From Streptomyces tsukubensis (GTDB lineage: Bacteria > Actinomycetota > Actinomycetes > Streptomycetales > Streptomycetaceae), in assembly GCF_003932715.1 (NCBI RefSeq), contig NZ_CP020700.1, positions 6,222,501 to 6,286,500 on the forward strand: a DNA stretch of 64,000 nt, in the 5' to 3' direction. The position numbers and the translations under genes are program-made. How positions within the stretch are numbered: position 1 is the stretch's first letter; each line of letters opens with the position of its first letter. Positions 43,919 to 51,319 of this stretch are shown in pieces. The notes under the pieces are model-generated. The model worked only from the letters and a program-made list of their open reading frames with translations. It was not told the DNA's origin and made no database searches.

Positions 43919-44350
43919 TCAGTCGGTGGTGACGGTGGCGCGGCCCTGGAGGGTCACGCTGCCGTCGGGCAGGCTGACGGTGAGGTCGAGACGGGCCAGA
44001 CCGTCCTCGACGGAGACGACGGTGCCCCGGCAGACGGGGGTGGTGTTGACCGGCGTGATCGCGGAGAAGCGCACCCCGTACTCCCGGATCCGGTCCTGCG
44101 GCACCCAGTCGGTGAGCAGCCGCCCGAGGTAGGCCATGGAGAGCATGCCGTGGGCGAAGACGTCGTCGATGCCGACCGCCCGGCAGGCGTCGATGTCGAT
44201 ATGGACCGGGTTGTGGTCGCCGGATGCGCCCGCGTAGAGCGCCAGCGCGGTGCGGGTCACCTTGGGTGCTTCGAGGGTGAAGGTGTCACCGGGCTTCAGG
44301 GCGGTCTTCTGGGCGGTCTTCAGGACGGGCTGCGGTACGGAGCTGGTCAT
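43919..44350 (-). CDS. MaoC-type enoyl-CoA hydratase
   Basis: 143 residues. Hotdog fold with the hydratase-2 motif YAGASGDHNPVHIDIDACRAVGIDDVFAHGMLSMAYLGRLL (Asp and His of the catalytic dyad). Hydrates trans-2-enoyl-CoA to the R-3-hydroxy form. The start overlaps the stop of the upstream FAS1-like gene by four bases (44347-44350), as is usual for heterodimeric MaoC pairs in which this half supplies the catalytic residues. Confidence 0.92.
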   Translation of the reverse strand: MTSSVPQPVLKTAQKTALKPGDTFTLEAPKVTRTALALYAGASGDHNPVHIDIDACRAVGIDDVFAHGMLSMAYLGRLLTDWVPQDRIREYGVRFSAITPVNTTPVCRGTVVSVEDGLARLDLTVSLPDGSVTLQGRATVTTD

Positions 44351-44802
44351 CGGGCCGCCTTCGGATCGCGTACGACGGTGGTGCTGGTGAGGGTGGCGAC
44401 CGGAGCGCCGTCACGGGTGACCCGGGTGGTGCGCACGATGAACTCCAGCGCCCCGCCCTTCTTGCTGTAGACGTCCGTCACCTCGGTGGCGAAGGCCAGC
44501 TCCTCGCCCGCGTGCACGGGGGAGTGGTAGGCGAACTCCTGGCCGCCGTGGAGGATCGTGCGGACGTCGATCCCCAGATCCCGCAGGAACTTCCCGCGGT
44601 CGGGGTTGTCCATCTCCAGACAGAAGAGGAAGGTCGGCGGGACCGGCAGATCGGGGTATCCGGCCGCCTTCGCGGCGTCGGTGTCCGTGTACACCGGATC
44701 GTGCTGTCCGGTCGCCCCGGCGAAGAAGCGGAGCCTGCCGCGCTCCGCCGAGGTCCGGAACTCCGGGTACCGGGTGCCGATGAGGGAGGGGGAGAGGGGC
44801 AT
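44347..44802 (-). CDS. FAS1-like dehydratase-domain partner of MaoC
   Basis: 151 residues from the ATG at 44802, which follows the thiolase stop by two bases. Hotdog domain of the FAS1-like N-terminal dehydratase type: RFFAGATGQHDPVYTDTDAAKAAGYPDLPVPPTF, ILHGGQEFAYHSPVHAGEELAF, TDVYSKKGGALEFIV. It should pair with the 143-residue MaoC protein to form a hydratase like ChsH1-ChsH2 or HadAB heterodimers. Confidence 0.9.
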   Translation of the reverse strand: MPLSPSLIGTRYPEFRTSAERGRLRFFAGATGQHDPVYTDTDAAKAAGYPDLPVPPTFLFCLEMDNPDRGKFLRDLGIDVRTILHGGQEFAYHSPVHAGEELAFATEVTDVYSKKGGALEFIVRTTRVTRDGAPVATLTSTTVVRDPKAAR

Positions 44803-44804
44803 CG

Positions 44805-45992
44805 TCAGGAGACCTTCTCGAAGAGGGTGACGACTCCGGCGGTGCCGAGGCCGAGGTTGTGCTGGAGGCCGAGCCGGGCTCCGTCGACCTGACGGGCACC
44901 CGCCTCGCCGCGGAGCTGCCAGGTGATCTCCGCGGTCTGGGCGAGACCGGTGGCACCCAGCGGATGGCCCTTGGAGAGCAGTCCGCCGGAGGGGTTGGTG
45001 ACGATCCGTCCGCCGTAGGTGTTGTCGCCGTCGCTGATGAACTTCTCCGCGCCGCCCTCCTCGCACAGGCCCAGGCCCTCGTAGGTGAGGACCTCGTTGA
45101 CCGTGAAGCAGTCGTGGAGTTCGACGACGTCGACATCCCGCGCGTCGACCCCGGCCCGTTCGTAGACCTCCGTTGCGGCGGCCCGGGTGACATCGGTGCC
45201 CACCAGGGACATCGCGCTCTTCCTGGTGAACACGTCGTCGCTGTCGGAGTGCAGCGCCTGCGCGGCAATAGCAACCCGCGGGGCGATTCCGTTGGCCCGG
45301 GCGAACTCCTCCGAGCAGACGACGGCCGCGGCGGCACCGCAGGTGGGCGGGCAGCACTGGAGCCGGGTCAGACCGCCCGCGACGACCGGCGAGCCCAGCA
45401 CGTCGTCCAGGCCGATCGGATCGCGGAAGACGGCGTACGGATTGTTGGCCGCGTGCCTGCGGGCCTTGACCGCGACCCGGGCGAAGGTCTCCGGGTGCGC
45501 GCCGTACTTCTCCAGGTACTCGCGGCCCGCGGCGTCGAAGTACTGGGGGGTGCCCGGGAGGGCGGGGTCGAGCGGATAGACCTCCTCCAGGACCTCCCGG
45601 AAACCGGTCAGCGGATGGGGCCGGTCGTTCCACTTGGCGCTCAGCGCCCCGGGCGGCATCTGCTCGAAGCCGACGGCGAGGGCGCACTCCACGGCACCGC
45701 TGCGGACGGCCTGGTGGGCCAGCCAGAGCGCGGAGGAGCCGGAGGCGCAGTTGTTGTTGACGTTCAGCACGGGGACCGCCGTCCGGCCGAACCCGTAGAC
45801 CACGCGCTGGCCGCAGGTCGAGTCGCCGTAGACGTACCCCGCGTACACCTGCTGGATCCGGTCGTACGGAAGGCCCGCGTCGTCGAGTACGGCCCGGACC
45901 GCGCCGCGGCCGAGTTCGTCGTACGTCGCCCCGGCACTGGGCTTGCGGAACGGCACCATCCCGACGCCCGCCACGAGCACTCTGCGCGCCAT
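44805..45992 (-). CDS. SCP-x-type thiolase / lipid-transfer protein
   Basis: 395 residues. Thiolase superfamily of the Ltp/SCP-x branch: VAGVGMVPFRKP at the start, nucleophile Cys in NVNNNCASGSSALW, DCFTVNEVLTYEGLGLCEEG, GGLLSKGHPLGATGLAQ. HNLGLGTAGVV stands where biosynthetic thiolases have the second Cys. Ltp enzymes cleave branched 3-oxo- or 3-hydroxyacyl-CoAs, for example in sterol side chains. First gene of the six-gene minus-strand operon and preceded by operator L5. Confidence 0.92.
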   Translation of the reverse strand: MARRVLVAGVGMVPFRKPSAGATYDELGRGAVRAVLDDAGLPYDRIQQVYAGYVYGDSTCGQRVVYGFGRTAVPVLNVNNNCASGSSALWLAHQAVRSGAVECALAVGFEQMPPGALSAKWNDRPHPLTGFREVLEEVYPLDPALPGTPQYFDAAGREYLEKYGAHPETFARVAVKARRHAANNPYAVFRDPIGLDDVLGSPVVAGGLTRLQCCPPTCGAAAAVVCSEEFARANGIAPRVAIAAQALHSDSDDVFTRKSAMSLVGTDVTRAAATEVYERAGVDARDVDVVELHDCFTVNEVLTYEGLGLCEEGGAEKFISDGDNTYGGRIVTNPSGGLLSKGHPLGATGLAQTAEITWQLRGEAGARQVDGARLGLQHNLGLGTAGVVTLFEKVS

Positions 45993-46011
45993 CGACCCTC
46001 CCTGGAAGTTG

Positions 46012-46057
46012 GTTATCGCTGATTCACTTTTACGTCCATCCTCCCCGGTGTCAAGGG
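46012..46057 (-). promoter_or_regulatory. Promoter and operator L5, shared 46-nt element
   Basis: Minus strand CCCTTGACACC, 17 nt, AAAAGTGAATC and ATAAC, gap-free alignment with 38355-38400. GTGAA-N7-TAAC at 46012-46027 ends 20 nt before the operon's first ATG, placing it over the start of transcription. Confidence 0.72.
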
Positions 46058-46096
46058 TAGATCGTGAACAGATGAGGTTTCCGGTGGCATAACGAA

Positions 46097-46130
46097 ACCC
46101 GCCCGCCGGACAGTGGTCCGGCGGGCGGGT
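46097..46130. terminator. Terminator of the HxlR gene
   Basis: 14-bp perfect arms (46097-46110, 46117-46130), 6-nt loop. Confidence 0.8.
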
Positions 46131-46149
46131 CGGGTGGTGCGCGGGCGGT

Positions 46150-46479
46150 TCAGTCCGCCGGGGTCCCGGCGGCGGGGACGGCGGCTGCCCAGGCGGCCAT
46201 GGCGTCGAGGACGGGGCGCAGCTCCCGGCCGAGGGGCGTCAGCTCGTAGACCACGCGCGGGGGGATCTCGGCATGGGCGGTACGGGTGACGATGCCGTGG
46301 GTCTCGAACTGGCGCAGCCGGCTGGTCAGCGTGTGCGGGCTGATACCGGGCAGGGTGGCGCGCAGCTCGGTGAAGCGGTGGGGGCCCCGCAGCAGCTCGC
46401 GGACGATCAGGGTGGCCCAGGGGCCGTCCAGCAGAACGAGGAAGCGGGCGACTCCGCAGGTGGGCAGGGGAGTGGTCAT
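46150..46479 (-). CDS. HxlR-family transcriptional regulator
   Basis: 109 residues from the ATG at 46479; an ATG at 46497 gives 115. Neither has a clear ribosome site. Winged helix of the HxlR/MarR-like type: CGVARFLVLLDGPWATLIVRELLRGPHRFTELRATLPGISPHTLTSRLRQFETHGIVTR. The Cys in CGVAR is at the conserved redox-sensing position of the family. Divergent from the NmrA-like gene, with a palindrome between them. Confidence 0.9.
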   Translation of the reverse strand: MTTPLPTCGVARFLVLLDGPWATLIVRELLRGPHRFTELRATLPGISPHTLTSRLRQFETHGIVTRTAHAEIPPRVVYELTPLGRELRPVLDAMAAWAAAVPAAGTPAD

Positions 46480-46517
46480 GATGTGATCGTATGCCATTAG
46501 TGCAGTTGATGTAACCG

Positions 46518-46532
46518 GTGCATCGTATGCAC
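46518..46532. promoter_or_regulatory. Palindrome GTGCAT-CGT-ATGCAC
   Basis: Perfect 6-bp arms with 3-bp centre, ending nine bases before the NmrA-like start. ATCGTATGC occurs again at 46488-46496 by the HxlR start. Probable HxlR operator. Confidence 0.6.
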
Positions 46533-46541
46533 CATAGGCTC

Positions 46542-47414
46542 ATGAGCTATGTGATCCACGGCGCCACCGGCGCCCAGGGAGCCCCCGTACTCGCCGCCCT
46601 CCGGGCCGCGGGCAAGCCGGTGACGGCCGTCACCCGCGACCCCGGGAAGCTGCCCGAAGGCACCCCCGCGGTCGCCGCCGACTACGCATCCGCCGAAGAA
46701 CTGGCCCGCGCCTACGAGGGCGCCGACGGCGTCTTCGTCCATCTGCCGCTGGCCGCGCCTGACGACCGCCTCGCCTACGCCGCCCATATTGCCGCCGCTG
46801 TCGCCGAGGCCCGTCCGGCCCGGGTGGTGATCTCCACCAGCGGCTCCTTCGCGGACGCCCCGGACGTCGCGGGTGGGACGTCCCCGGTCCCGGCGGACCC
46901 CGCGGTCGCGCGGCTGATCGAAGGGGTGGCCGCGAGCGGGGTGTCGTACGCGGTGCTCGCACCCAAGCTGTTCCTGGAGAACCTGCTGCTGCCGCCGGTC
47001 GTCGGCGCGGCCCGGGAGGAAGGCGTCCTGCGCTACCCGATCGGCACGGACTTCCCTGTGTCCTGGGTGTCCCACCTCGACGTCGCCGACGCGGCGGCCG
47101 CCCTGCTGGAGCGCCCGGACCTCACCGGCACGGTCCCGGTCGGCCAGTACCCGCCCGTCACCGGCCCGCAGCTCGCCGAGGCGTTCGGAGCCCGGTTCGG
47201 CCGTGGGGTGACGTACGAGGCGATCACGCCCGACGAGTTCGGCGCCCTGATCGCCCCGCTGCTGGGCGAGCCCACGGCGGCCGGAGTCGCAGCCCTCTAC
47301 CGTACGATCGCCACCCTCCCGGACCATGCGATCACCCCGGCCCGCTCGGCGGAAACCCTGCTGGGCCTCGCCCCGCGGACCACCGGCGCCTGGCTGGCCG
47401 ACCTGGGCATCTGA
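46542..47414 (+). CDS. NmrA-like NAD(P)-binding protein
   Basis: 290 residues from the ATG at 46542. Atypical SDR: nucleotide loop VIHGATGAQGAPVL, TAVTRDPGKLP, GADGVFVHLPL, VVISTSGSF, and APKLFLENLLLPP. The family includes quinone oxidoreductases (QorB) and redox-sensing NmrA proteins, and is often divergent from a HxlR regulator with a sensing Cys, as here. A role in electrophile or quinone detoxification is inferred from that pairing. Confidence 0.88.
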   Translation: MSYVIHGATGAQGAPVLAALRAAGKPVTAVTRDPGKLPEGTPAVAADYASAEELARAYEGADGVFVHLPLAAPDDRLAYAAHIAAAVAEARPARVVISTSGSFADAPDVAGGTSPVPADPAVARLIEGVAASGVSYAVLAPKLFLENLLLPPVVGAAREEGVLRYPIGTDFPVSWVSHLDVADAAAALLERPDLTGTVPVGQYPPVTGPQLAEAFGARFGRGVTYEAITPDEFGALIAPLLGEPTAAGVAALYRTIATLPDHAITPARSAETLLGLAPRTTGAWLADLGI

Positions 47415-47517
47415 CGGCACCGCCAAGCGGTGGGGAACCTTCCGCGGCGGGTGATCGTCGTGTGGGACACGGGGCCGGGTATCCGGCTCCGTGTCCTTCC
47501 CGAGGAGGCTGCCCGCC

Positions 47518-47739
47518 ATGGAGCCGACGAACGACAAGAACGCCCTGGAGACCACTCTGAGCGACGGCCGTAAGGTCACGCTCTCTCTCGGCCCGACGGA
47601 CGCCCCGTGGGCCGAGGGCGGCGTCGCCGCGCTGCGCCCGGTCGCCCCCACCCACACCACCAGCGCCGACAACCCGCCGCCGCTCCCCGAGGAGCCCGCG
47701 GTCCCGCTCAACGTGGCGATCATGGGCCTGGTCGTCTGA
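47518..47739 (+). CDS. Small protein of unknown function
   Basis: 73 residues from the ATG at 47518 with GAGGAGG nine bases upstream, a strong site supporting a real gene. Sequence: acidic N-terminal half (NALETTLSDGRKVTLSLGP), Pro-rich middle (PPPLPEEPAVP) and a short hydrophobic tail NVAIMGLVV. No Cys. It looks like a small secreted-peptide or RiPP-type precursor in shape, but no modifying enzyme or transporter is adjacent. No family recognised. Confidence 0.65.
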   Translation: MEPTNDKNALETTLSDGRKVTLSLGPTDAPWAEGGVAALRPVAPTHTTSADNPPPLPEEPAVPLNVAIMGLVV

Positions 47740-47756
47740 GATCCGAAAGAGACGAC

Positions 47757-48218
47757 CTAAGTCGGGGCGGTGGCCCCGTAGGCGGTTGCGGCCGCCAGCA
47801 CGGCCACCGCCCCCAGCCGTACCTGCCAGCCCGGTACGAAGAGCGCCGCGGCCACGGCGTACGGCACCCCCGTCAGGGCGATGCGGGTACCGGCGCTGCC
47901 CAGTTCGCCGCCCTCGGTGTAGAAGGCCACCCCGGCCCCCGCACCGAGCGTGCCGAGGACGAAGACCATGACGGCCCAGCACAGCCGCCCGCCCAGGGAC
48001 GCGCAGATCGGCAGCATGGTCCGCACCGGTGCGACCGTCGTGACCAGCAGGCCCAGTACCAGCGGCACCCCCAGGGCGGCGATCGGTACCGCCGCACCGA
48101 CCCCACCGCCCCAGCCCGCCATCAGTAGCCAGAAGCCGAGCATCGGCATCGCCGCAGTCATCGCCGCCCAGACCAGCAGGAGGTGAAGGGCGGTCGGTTT
48201 GGCCTTGTCACGCGTCAT
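47757..48218 (-). CDS. Four-helix membrane protein
   Basis: 153 residues with four predicted membrane helices (LHLLLVWAAMTAAMPMLGFWLL, VPIAALGVPLVLGLLVTTV, RLCWAVMVFVLGTLGAGAGVAFY, RLGAVAVLAAATAYGA). No catalytic motif and no recognised family. Convergent with the 73-residue small protein gene and divergent from the MarR-type gene. Confidence 0.75.
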   Translation of the reverse strand: MTRDKAKPTALHLLLVWAAMTAAMPMLGFWLLMAGWGGGVGAAVPIAALGVPLVLGLLVTTVAPVRTMLPICASLGGRLCWAVMVFVLGTLGAGAGVAFYTEGGELGSAGTRIALTGVPYAVAAALFVPGWQVRLGAVAVLAAATAYGATAPT

Positions 48219-48318
48219 AAAGCGGATCCTGCCAAGCCCGGGCCCCGGGGCACATGAGTTCCCGTACTCAGCCCGGACGGCCGACCGTCCCTCCCCGGGC
48301 AGCCCGACGGCTCCCCCC

Positions 48319-48348
48319 TTGACGGAACTCCCGCAATTTCGGTATCAC
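48319..48348 (+). promoter_or_regulatory. Promoter of the MarR gene, probably leaderless
   Basis: TTGACG (48319-48324), 18 nt, TATCAC (48343-48348). The ATG follows seven bases after the -10 and no ribosome site is present, so the transcript probably starts at the ATG. Confidence 0.6.
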
Positions 48349-48354
48349 TTCATT

Positions 48355-48927
48355 ATGAAGCACGTAACTAATTCCGACGAGCTGAACCATGATGCCGAAG
48401 GGCTGCTCTACGACCCCCAAGTCCGCACGTCCGCCGCCTATTTCGCCTCGGGCGGCTCCACCAGCCGTCTGGAGGCGGCCGCCGCGGCCCGCGCCGCCAA
48501 CAAGACGCTTGAGCGGCTGCGCACGCTGGGCTCCGAGGGCCGGGGCCTCAGCACGGGAGCCGTGGACGTCCTGATCCGGCTGCGCACCCTCGGAGCCGAC
48601 GGCGCCCACCTCGGCGAGCTGGCCCGCTCCGCCGGCATGACCCCCCGCAACGCCACCGGTCTGGTCGACACCCTCGAACGCGAGGGCCTCGTCCGCCGCG
48701 ACCCCGACCCCGCGGACCGCCGGTCCGTCCTCGCCCGCATCACCCCCGCCGGACTGGCCTGGCTGGACGACTTCCGGATCCCGACGCAGCGGGCGATGGC
48801 GGCCCTGTTCGACGGCTTCAGCGAGCCGGAGCTCCATCAGCTCCGCCACCTCTGCCTGCGCCTCGTCCGGAACCAGCGCCGTATCACCGCCCACCTCACC
48901 CCCGCCGAGCGGGACGCCCTGGACTGA
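48355..48927 (+). CDS. MarR-family transcriptional regulator
   Basis: 190 residues from the ATG at 48355. The N-terminus is about 40 residues longer than in typical MarR proteins and of unusual composition (MKHVTNSDELNHDAEGLLYDP). The winged helix is clear: LSTGAVDVLIRLRTLGADGAHLGELARSAGMTPRNATGLVDTLEREGLVRRDPDPADRRSVLARITPAG. Codons near the start are A/T-rich. Effector and targets unknown; no operon partner. Confidence 0.9.
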   Translation: MKHVTNSDELNHDAEGLLYDPQVRTSAAYFASGGSTSRLEAAAAARAANKTLERLRTLGSEGRGLSTGAVDVLIRLRTLGADGAHLGELARSAGMTPRNATGLVDTLEREGLVRRDPDPADRRSVLARITPAGLAWLDDFRIPTQRAMAALFDGFSEPELHQLRHLCLRLVRNQRRITAHLTPAERDALD

Positions 48928-48936
48928 CGGACGCCG

Positions 48937-49452
48937 TCATGCGCGCTCGGGCCGCGGGACCAGGTACTCCGCCCAGACCGTCTTCCCCGGTCCTTCGGGG
49001 CGCGGGTGCCAACCCCAGCGGTGGGCCAGCTCCGACACGAGGAGCAGCCCCCGCCCGCCCTCTTCGAGCCCCGGGTCCACCAGGGCGTCGGGCTGCGGCG
49101 GCAGCCGTTCGCCACGGGTGTCGGTCACCTCGACCCGGGCGACCGGATCGGGCAGGGAGGTCGGGCGGAGCCGCAGGTGGAAGTCCCGCCCCGGGACATG
49201 GCCGTGCCGGACGGCGTTCGCGATCAGCTCGGCCGAGATGAGCACGATCGCCTCGTGCGGGGTGGTGCCGTACGGGATCCCCCACTCGTGCAGCCGCACG
49301 GCGACGAGCCGCCGGGCCAGGGAGGCGCCCCGGGGCGTGGAGGTGAACGGCATGGCGAATTCGGGCCCGTACGGTCCGGCCCCGGTGCTCAAGTGCCCGC
49401 CGGTGCCGTGGGGATAGGCGGTACGGGCGGGGCTGTGGGGGTTGTTCATCAT
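48937..49452 (-). CDS. RsbW-like ATP-binding protein (HATPase)
   Basis: About 171 residues; ATGs at 49452 and 49449 are equivalent candidates. Serine-kinase-like ATPase fold: SLARRLVAVRLHEWGIP, ISAELIANAVRHGH (N box), VEVTDTRGERLP (G1 box), EEGGRGLLLVSELAHRWGW (G2). Such proteins are anti-sigma-type kinases or regulators, abundant in Streptomyces. Here it is divergent from a WhiJ-like HTH gene with DUF397 partners, the classical whiJ/abaA arrangement. Confidence 0.9.
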   Translation of the reverse strand: MMNNPHSPARTAYPHGTGGHLSTGAGPYGPEFAMPFTSTPRGASLARRLVAVRLHEWGIPYGTTPHEAIVLISAELIANAVRHGHVPGRDFHLRLRPTSLPDPVARVEVTDTRGERLPPQPDALVDPGLEEGGRGLLLVSELAHRWGWHPRPEGPGKTVWAEYLVPRPERA

Positions 49453-49598
49453 GGCCACCACGGTGCTTGCGGTGGCGTAGCGTGACCAGTGGTGACGCAC
49501 CGACGCGAGCCGCTTGTACGTGCCTTGTCGGCGCCCGTACGCAGGGCACGGCGTGACCGCGCCCATGCGGGGGCGTTGAGCCGAGGAGGCGGTGCTTC

Positions 49599-50468
49599 AT
49601 GGCAGAGAACAGGACAACTTCGGGTGGCGTCGAAGACGCCGACAGCGACGACGGCCGGACGGCGGACAAGTCGGCCCAGGGTGTGGTCACGGCCTTCGGT
49701 CGGACCATGAAGACCCTGCGGATCCGGGCCGGTCTGGAACGCGAGGAGCTGGGCAAACGCCTGGGCTACTCGGCGTCCACCATCGCCTCCTTCGAACAGG
49801 GACGACGCATTCCGCCGCCGAGGGCGATCGACCGGGCGGACGGGGAGCTGGGGGCGGACGGGCTGCTGACGCTGTGGAAGGAGGAGGTGGAGCGGGCGCA
49901 GTACCCGTTGTTCTTCCAGGGAATGGCGCAGTTGGAGAAAGAGGCCATTGAGCTGCTCTCGTACGACACCCTCATTGTGAACGGCCTGCTCCAGACCGAG
50001 GAGTACATGCGAGCGGTACTCGCCATGCGGCGCCCGCCTCAGGATCCGGAGACCATCGAGCAGAGGGTGACCGCACGACTGGCCCGACAGGACATTTTTG
50101 ACCGCCGTCCCACGCCTCTTCTGAGCTTCGTCATGGACGAGTCGGTTCTTCGCCGCAAATATGGAGGCGGGCAGGTACTACGCGGCCAGTTGGAGCAACT
50201 CCTGCTGCTCGGCCAGAGGCGGAACGTCGAACTTCAGATCATGCCGCACGACTTGGAGGAAAGTGCGGGCGCGGACGGTCCCTTCACCGTAGTCACGCGT
50301 ACGGACGGCAAGAAGTCTGTGTACATGGAAACGCAGGGCATCAGCACCTTGGAGACGGGCCCTGCCCGTGCCGCCCTGGTTGCCGCGCGCTATGGGATTA
50401 TCCGCTCGCAGGCTCTCACCCCGCGGGAGTCGCTGAAGATCATCGAAGAGTTGATGGGAGAGCTATGA
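49599..50468 (+). CDS. WhiJ-like XRE regulator with DUF5753
   Basis: 289 residues. HTH_XRE at about 30-90 (FGRTMKTLRIRAGLEREELGKRLGYSASTIASFEQGRRIPPP), then the DUF5753 domain (LLSYDTLIVNGLLQTEEYMRAVL...VELQIMPHDLEESAGADGPFTVV...YGIIRSQALTPRESLKII). Stop overlaps the start of the first DUF397 gene (ATGA). WhiJ-type proteins repress development in S. coelicolor and are antagonised by their DUF397 partner; similar pairs have been discussed as toxin-antitoxin-like. Confidence 0.93.
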   Translation: MAENRTTSGGVEDADSDDGRTADKSAQGVVTAFGRTMKTLRIRAGLEREELGKRLGYSASTIASFEQGRRIPPPRAIDRADGELGADGLLTLWKEEVERAQYPLFFQGMAQLEKEAIELLSYDTLIVNGLLQTEEYMRAVLAMRRPPQDPETIEQRVTARLARQDIFDRRPTPLLSFVMDESVLRRKYGGGQVLRGQLEQLLLLGQRRNVELQIMPHDLEESAGADGPFTVVTRTDGKKSVYMETQGISTLETGPARAALVAARYGIIRSQALTPRESLKIIEELMGEL

Positions 50469-50656
50469 ACAACGCTGAGTCCCTCGCCTGGTTCAAGAGC
50501 AGCTACAGCGGCTCTGAAGGCGGCCAGTGCGTGGAGGTGGCGGTGTCCGGCACGAGCGCGGTGTACGTGCGGGACTCCAAGGCCGCAGTTGGGCCGACCC
50601 TCCGGGTATCACGTGAGGCCTGGGCGGGGTTCGTCGGGCTTGCTGCCTCCAAGTAG
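50465..50656 (+). CDS. DUF397 protein, copy 1
   Basis: 63 residues: MNNAESLAWFKSSYSG, then EGGQCVEVAV, VYVRDSKAAVGPTLRVS and AWAGFVGLA, the complete DUF397 signature. Overlaps the WhiJ-like gene by four bases. Probable protein partner of that regulator. Confidence 0.93.
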   Translation: MNNAESLAWFKSSYSGSEGGQCVEVAVSGTSAVYVRDSKAAVGPTLRVSREAWAGFVGLAASK

Positions 50657-50681
50657 CCCGTTTAACGGAGAGGTGAGAGCT

Positions 50682-50882
50682 ATGAACAACGCCGAGCCCC
50701 TCGCCTGGTTCAAGAGCAGCTACAGCGGAGCCGAAGGCGGCGACTGCGTCGAGGTCGCAGCGTCCTGCACGGGCGCGGTGCACGTCCGGGACTCCAAGGT
50801 GGCGACCGGGCCGGTCATACGGATGTCGCCCGAGGCCTGGGCGGGGTTCGTCGGGCTTGCCTCCTCGGAGCAGCGCATCTGA
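50682..50882 (+). CDS. DUF397 protein, copy 2
   Basis: 66 residues from the ATG at 50682 (GGAGAGG upstream). A tandem duplicate of copy 1: MNNAEPLAWFKSSYSG, EGGDCVEVAA, VHVRDSKVATGPVIRMS, AWAGFVGLA. Differences cluster in the middle and at the C-terminus, so the pair may have diverged in partner choice. Confidence 0.93.
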   Translation: MNNAEPLAWFKSSYSGAEGGDCVEVAASCTGAVHVRDSKVATGPVIRMSPEAWAGFVGLASSEQRI

Positions 50883-50899
50883 CGGCAGTACGTACGCCG

Positions 50900-50933
50900 G
50901 AGCCCTGCCACCCCATTCCGGGTGGCAGGGCTC
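50900..50933 (+). terminator. Terminator after the DUF397 pair
   Basis: 14-bp arms around CATTCC. Confidence 0.75.
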
Positions 50934-50951
50934 TCGCGCGTACCGAAACGC

Positions 50952-51155
50952 CTACTGCGGGGCGATGTTGAAGACCCCGCACTGAACCGACGGGGAGAGC
51001 AGCAACAGGGCTTCGTTGCACGCCGAAACGATGTCGGTGTGCTCCTCCGTGGTGATGATGATGTCACCGAACTCGATCGCACCGGCGGTGGTCGCGGTGC
51101 CGGCCACGGAGGCGGCGGCCAGGGCCAGGGCGGCGAGGGCAGTACGGATACGCAT
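50952..51155 (-). CDS. Small secreted two-cysteine protein
   Basis: 67 residues from the ATG at 51155 (AGGA seven bases upstream; GTG two codons earlier possible). Sec signal peptide of about 26 residues (RIRTALAALALAAASVAGTATTAGA). The mature part, about 40 residues, starts IEFGDIIITTEEHTDIVSACNEALLLL and contains two Cys, likely one disulfide. It is too short and lacks the Gly/Asn pattern of a chaplin. Family not recognised; several Streptomyces have such small exported proteins. Confidence 0.75.
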   Translation of the reverse strand: MRIRTALAALALAAASVAGTATTAGAIEFGDIIITTEEHTDIVSACNEALLLLSPSVQCGVFNIAPQ

Positions 51156-51319
51156 GGTCACGTCCTTCGGCGGGGCTCGGTGCCGCTGACTGCGGTACCG
51201 CCCCCAGCGATCCCCGCCCCGCCGCCCCCGGACACCGGTTCCGAGGTTTCACCCCCGTTCGGACGCGGCGGCGCGCGGTCGTCCAGGTGAGCCGGGGGTA
51301 CGGAAGCGCGAGGGGGCGG

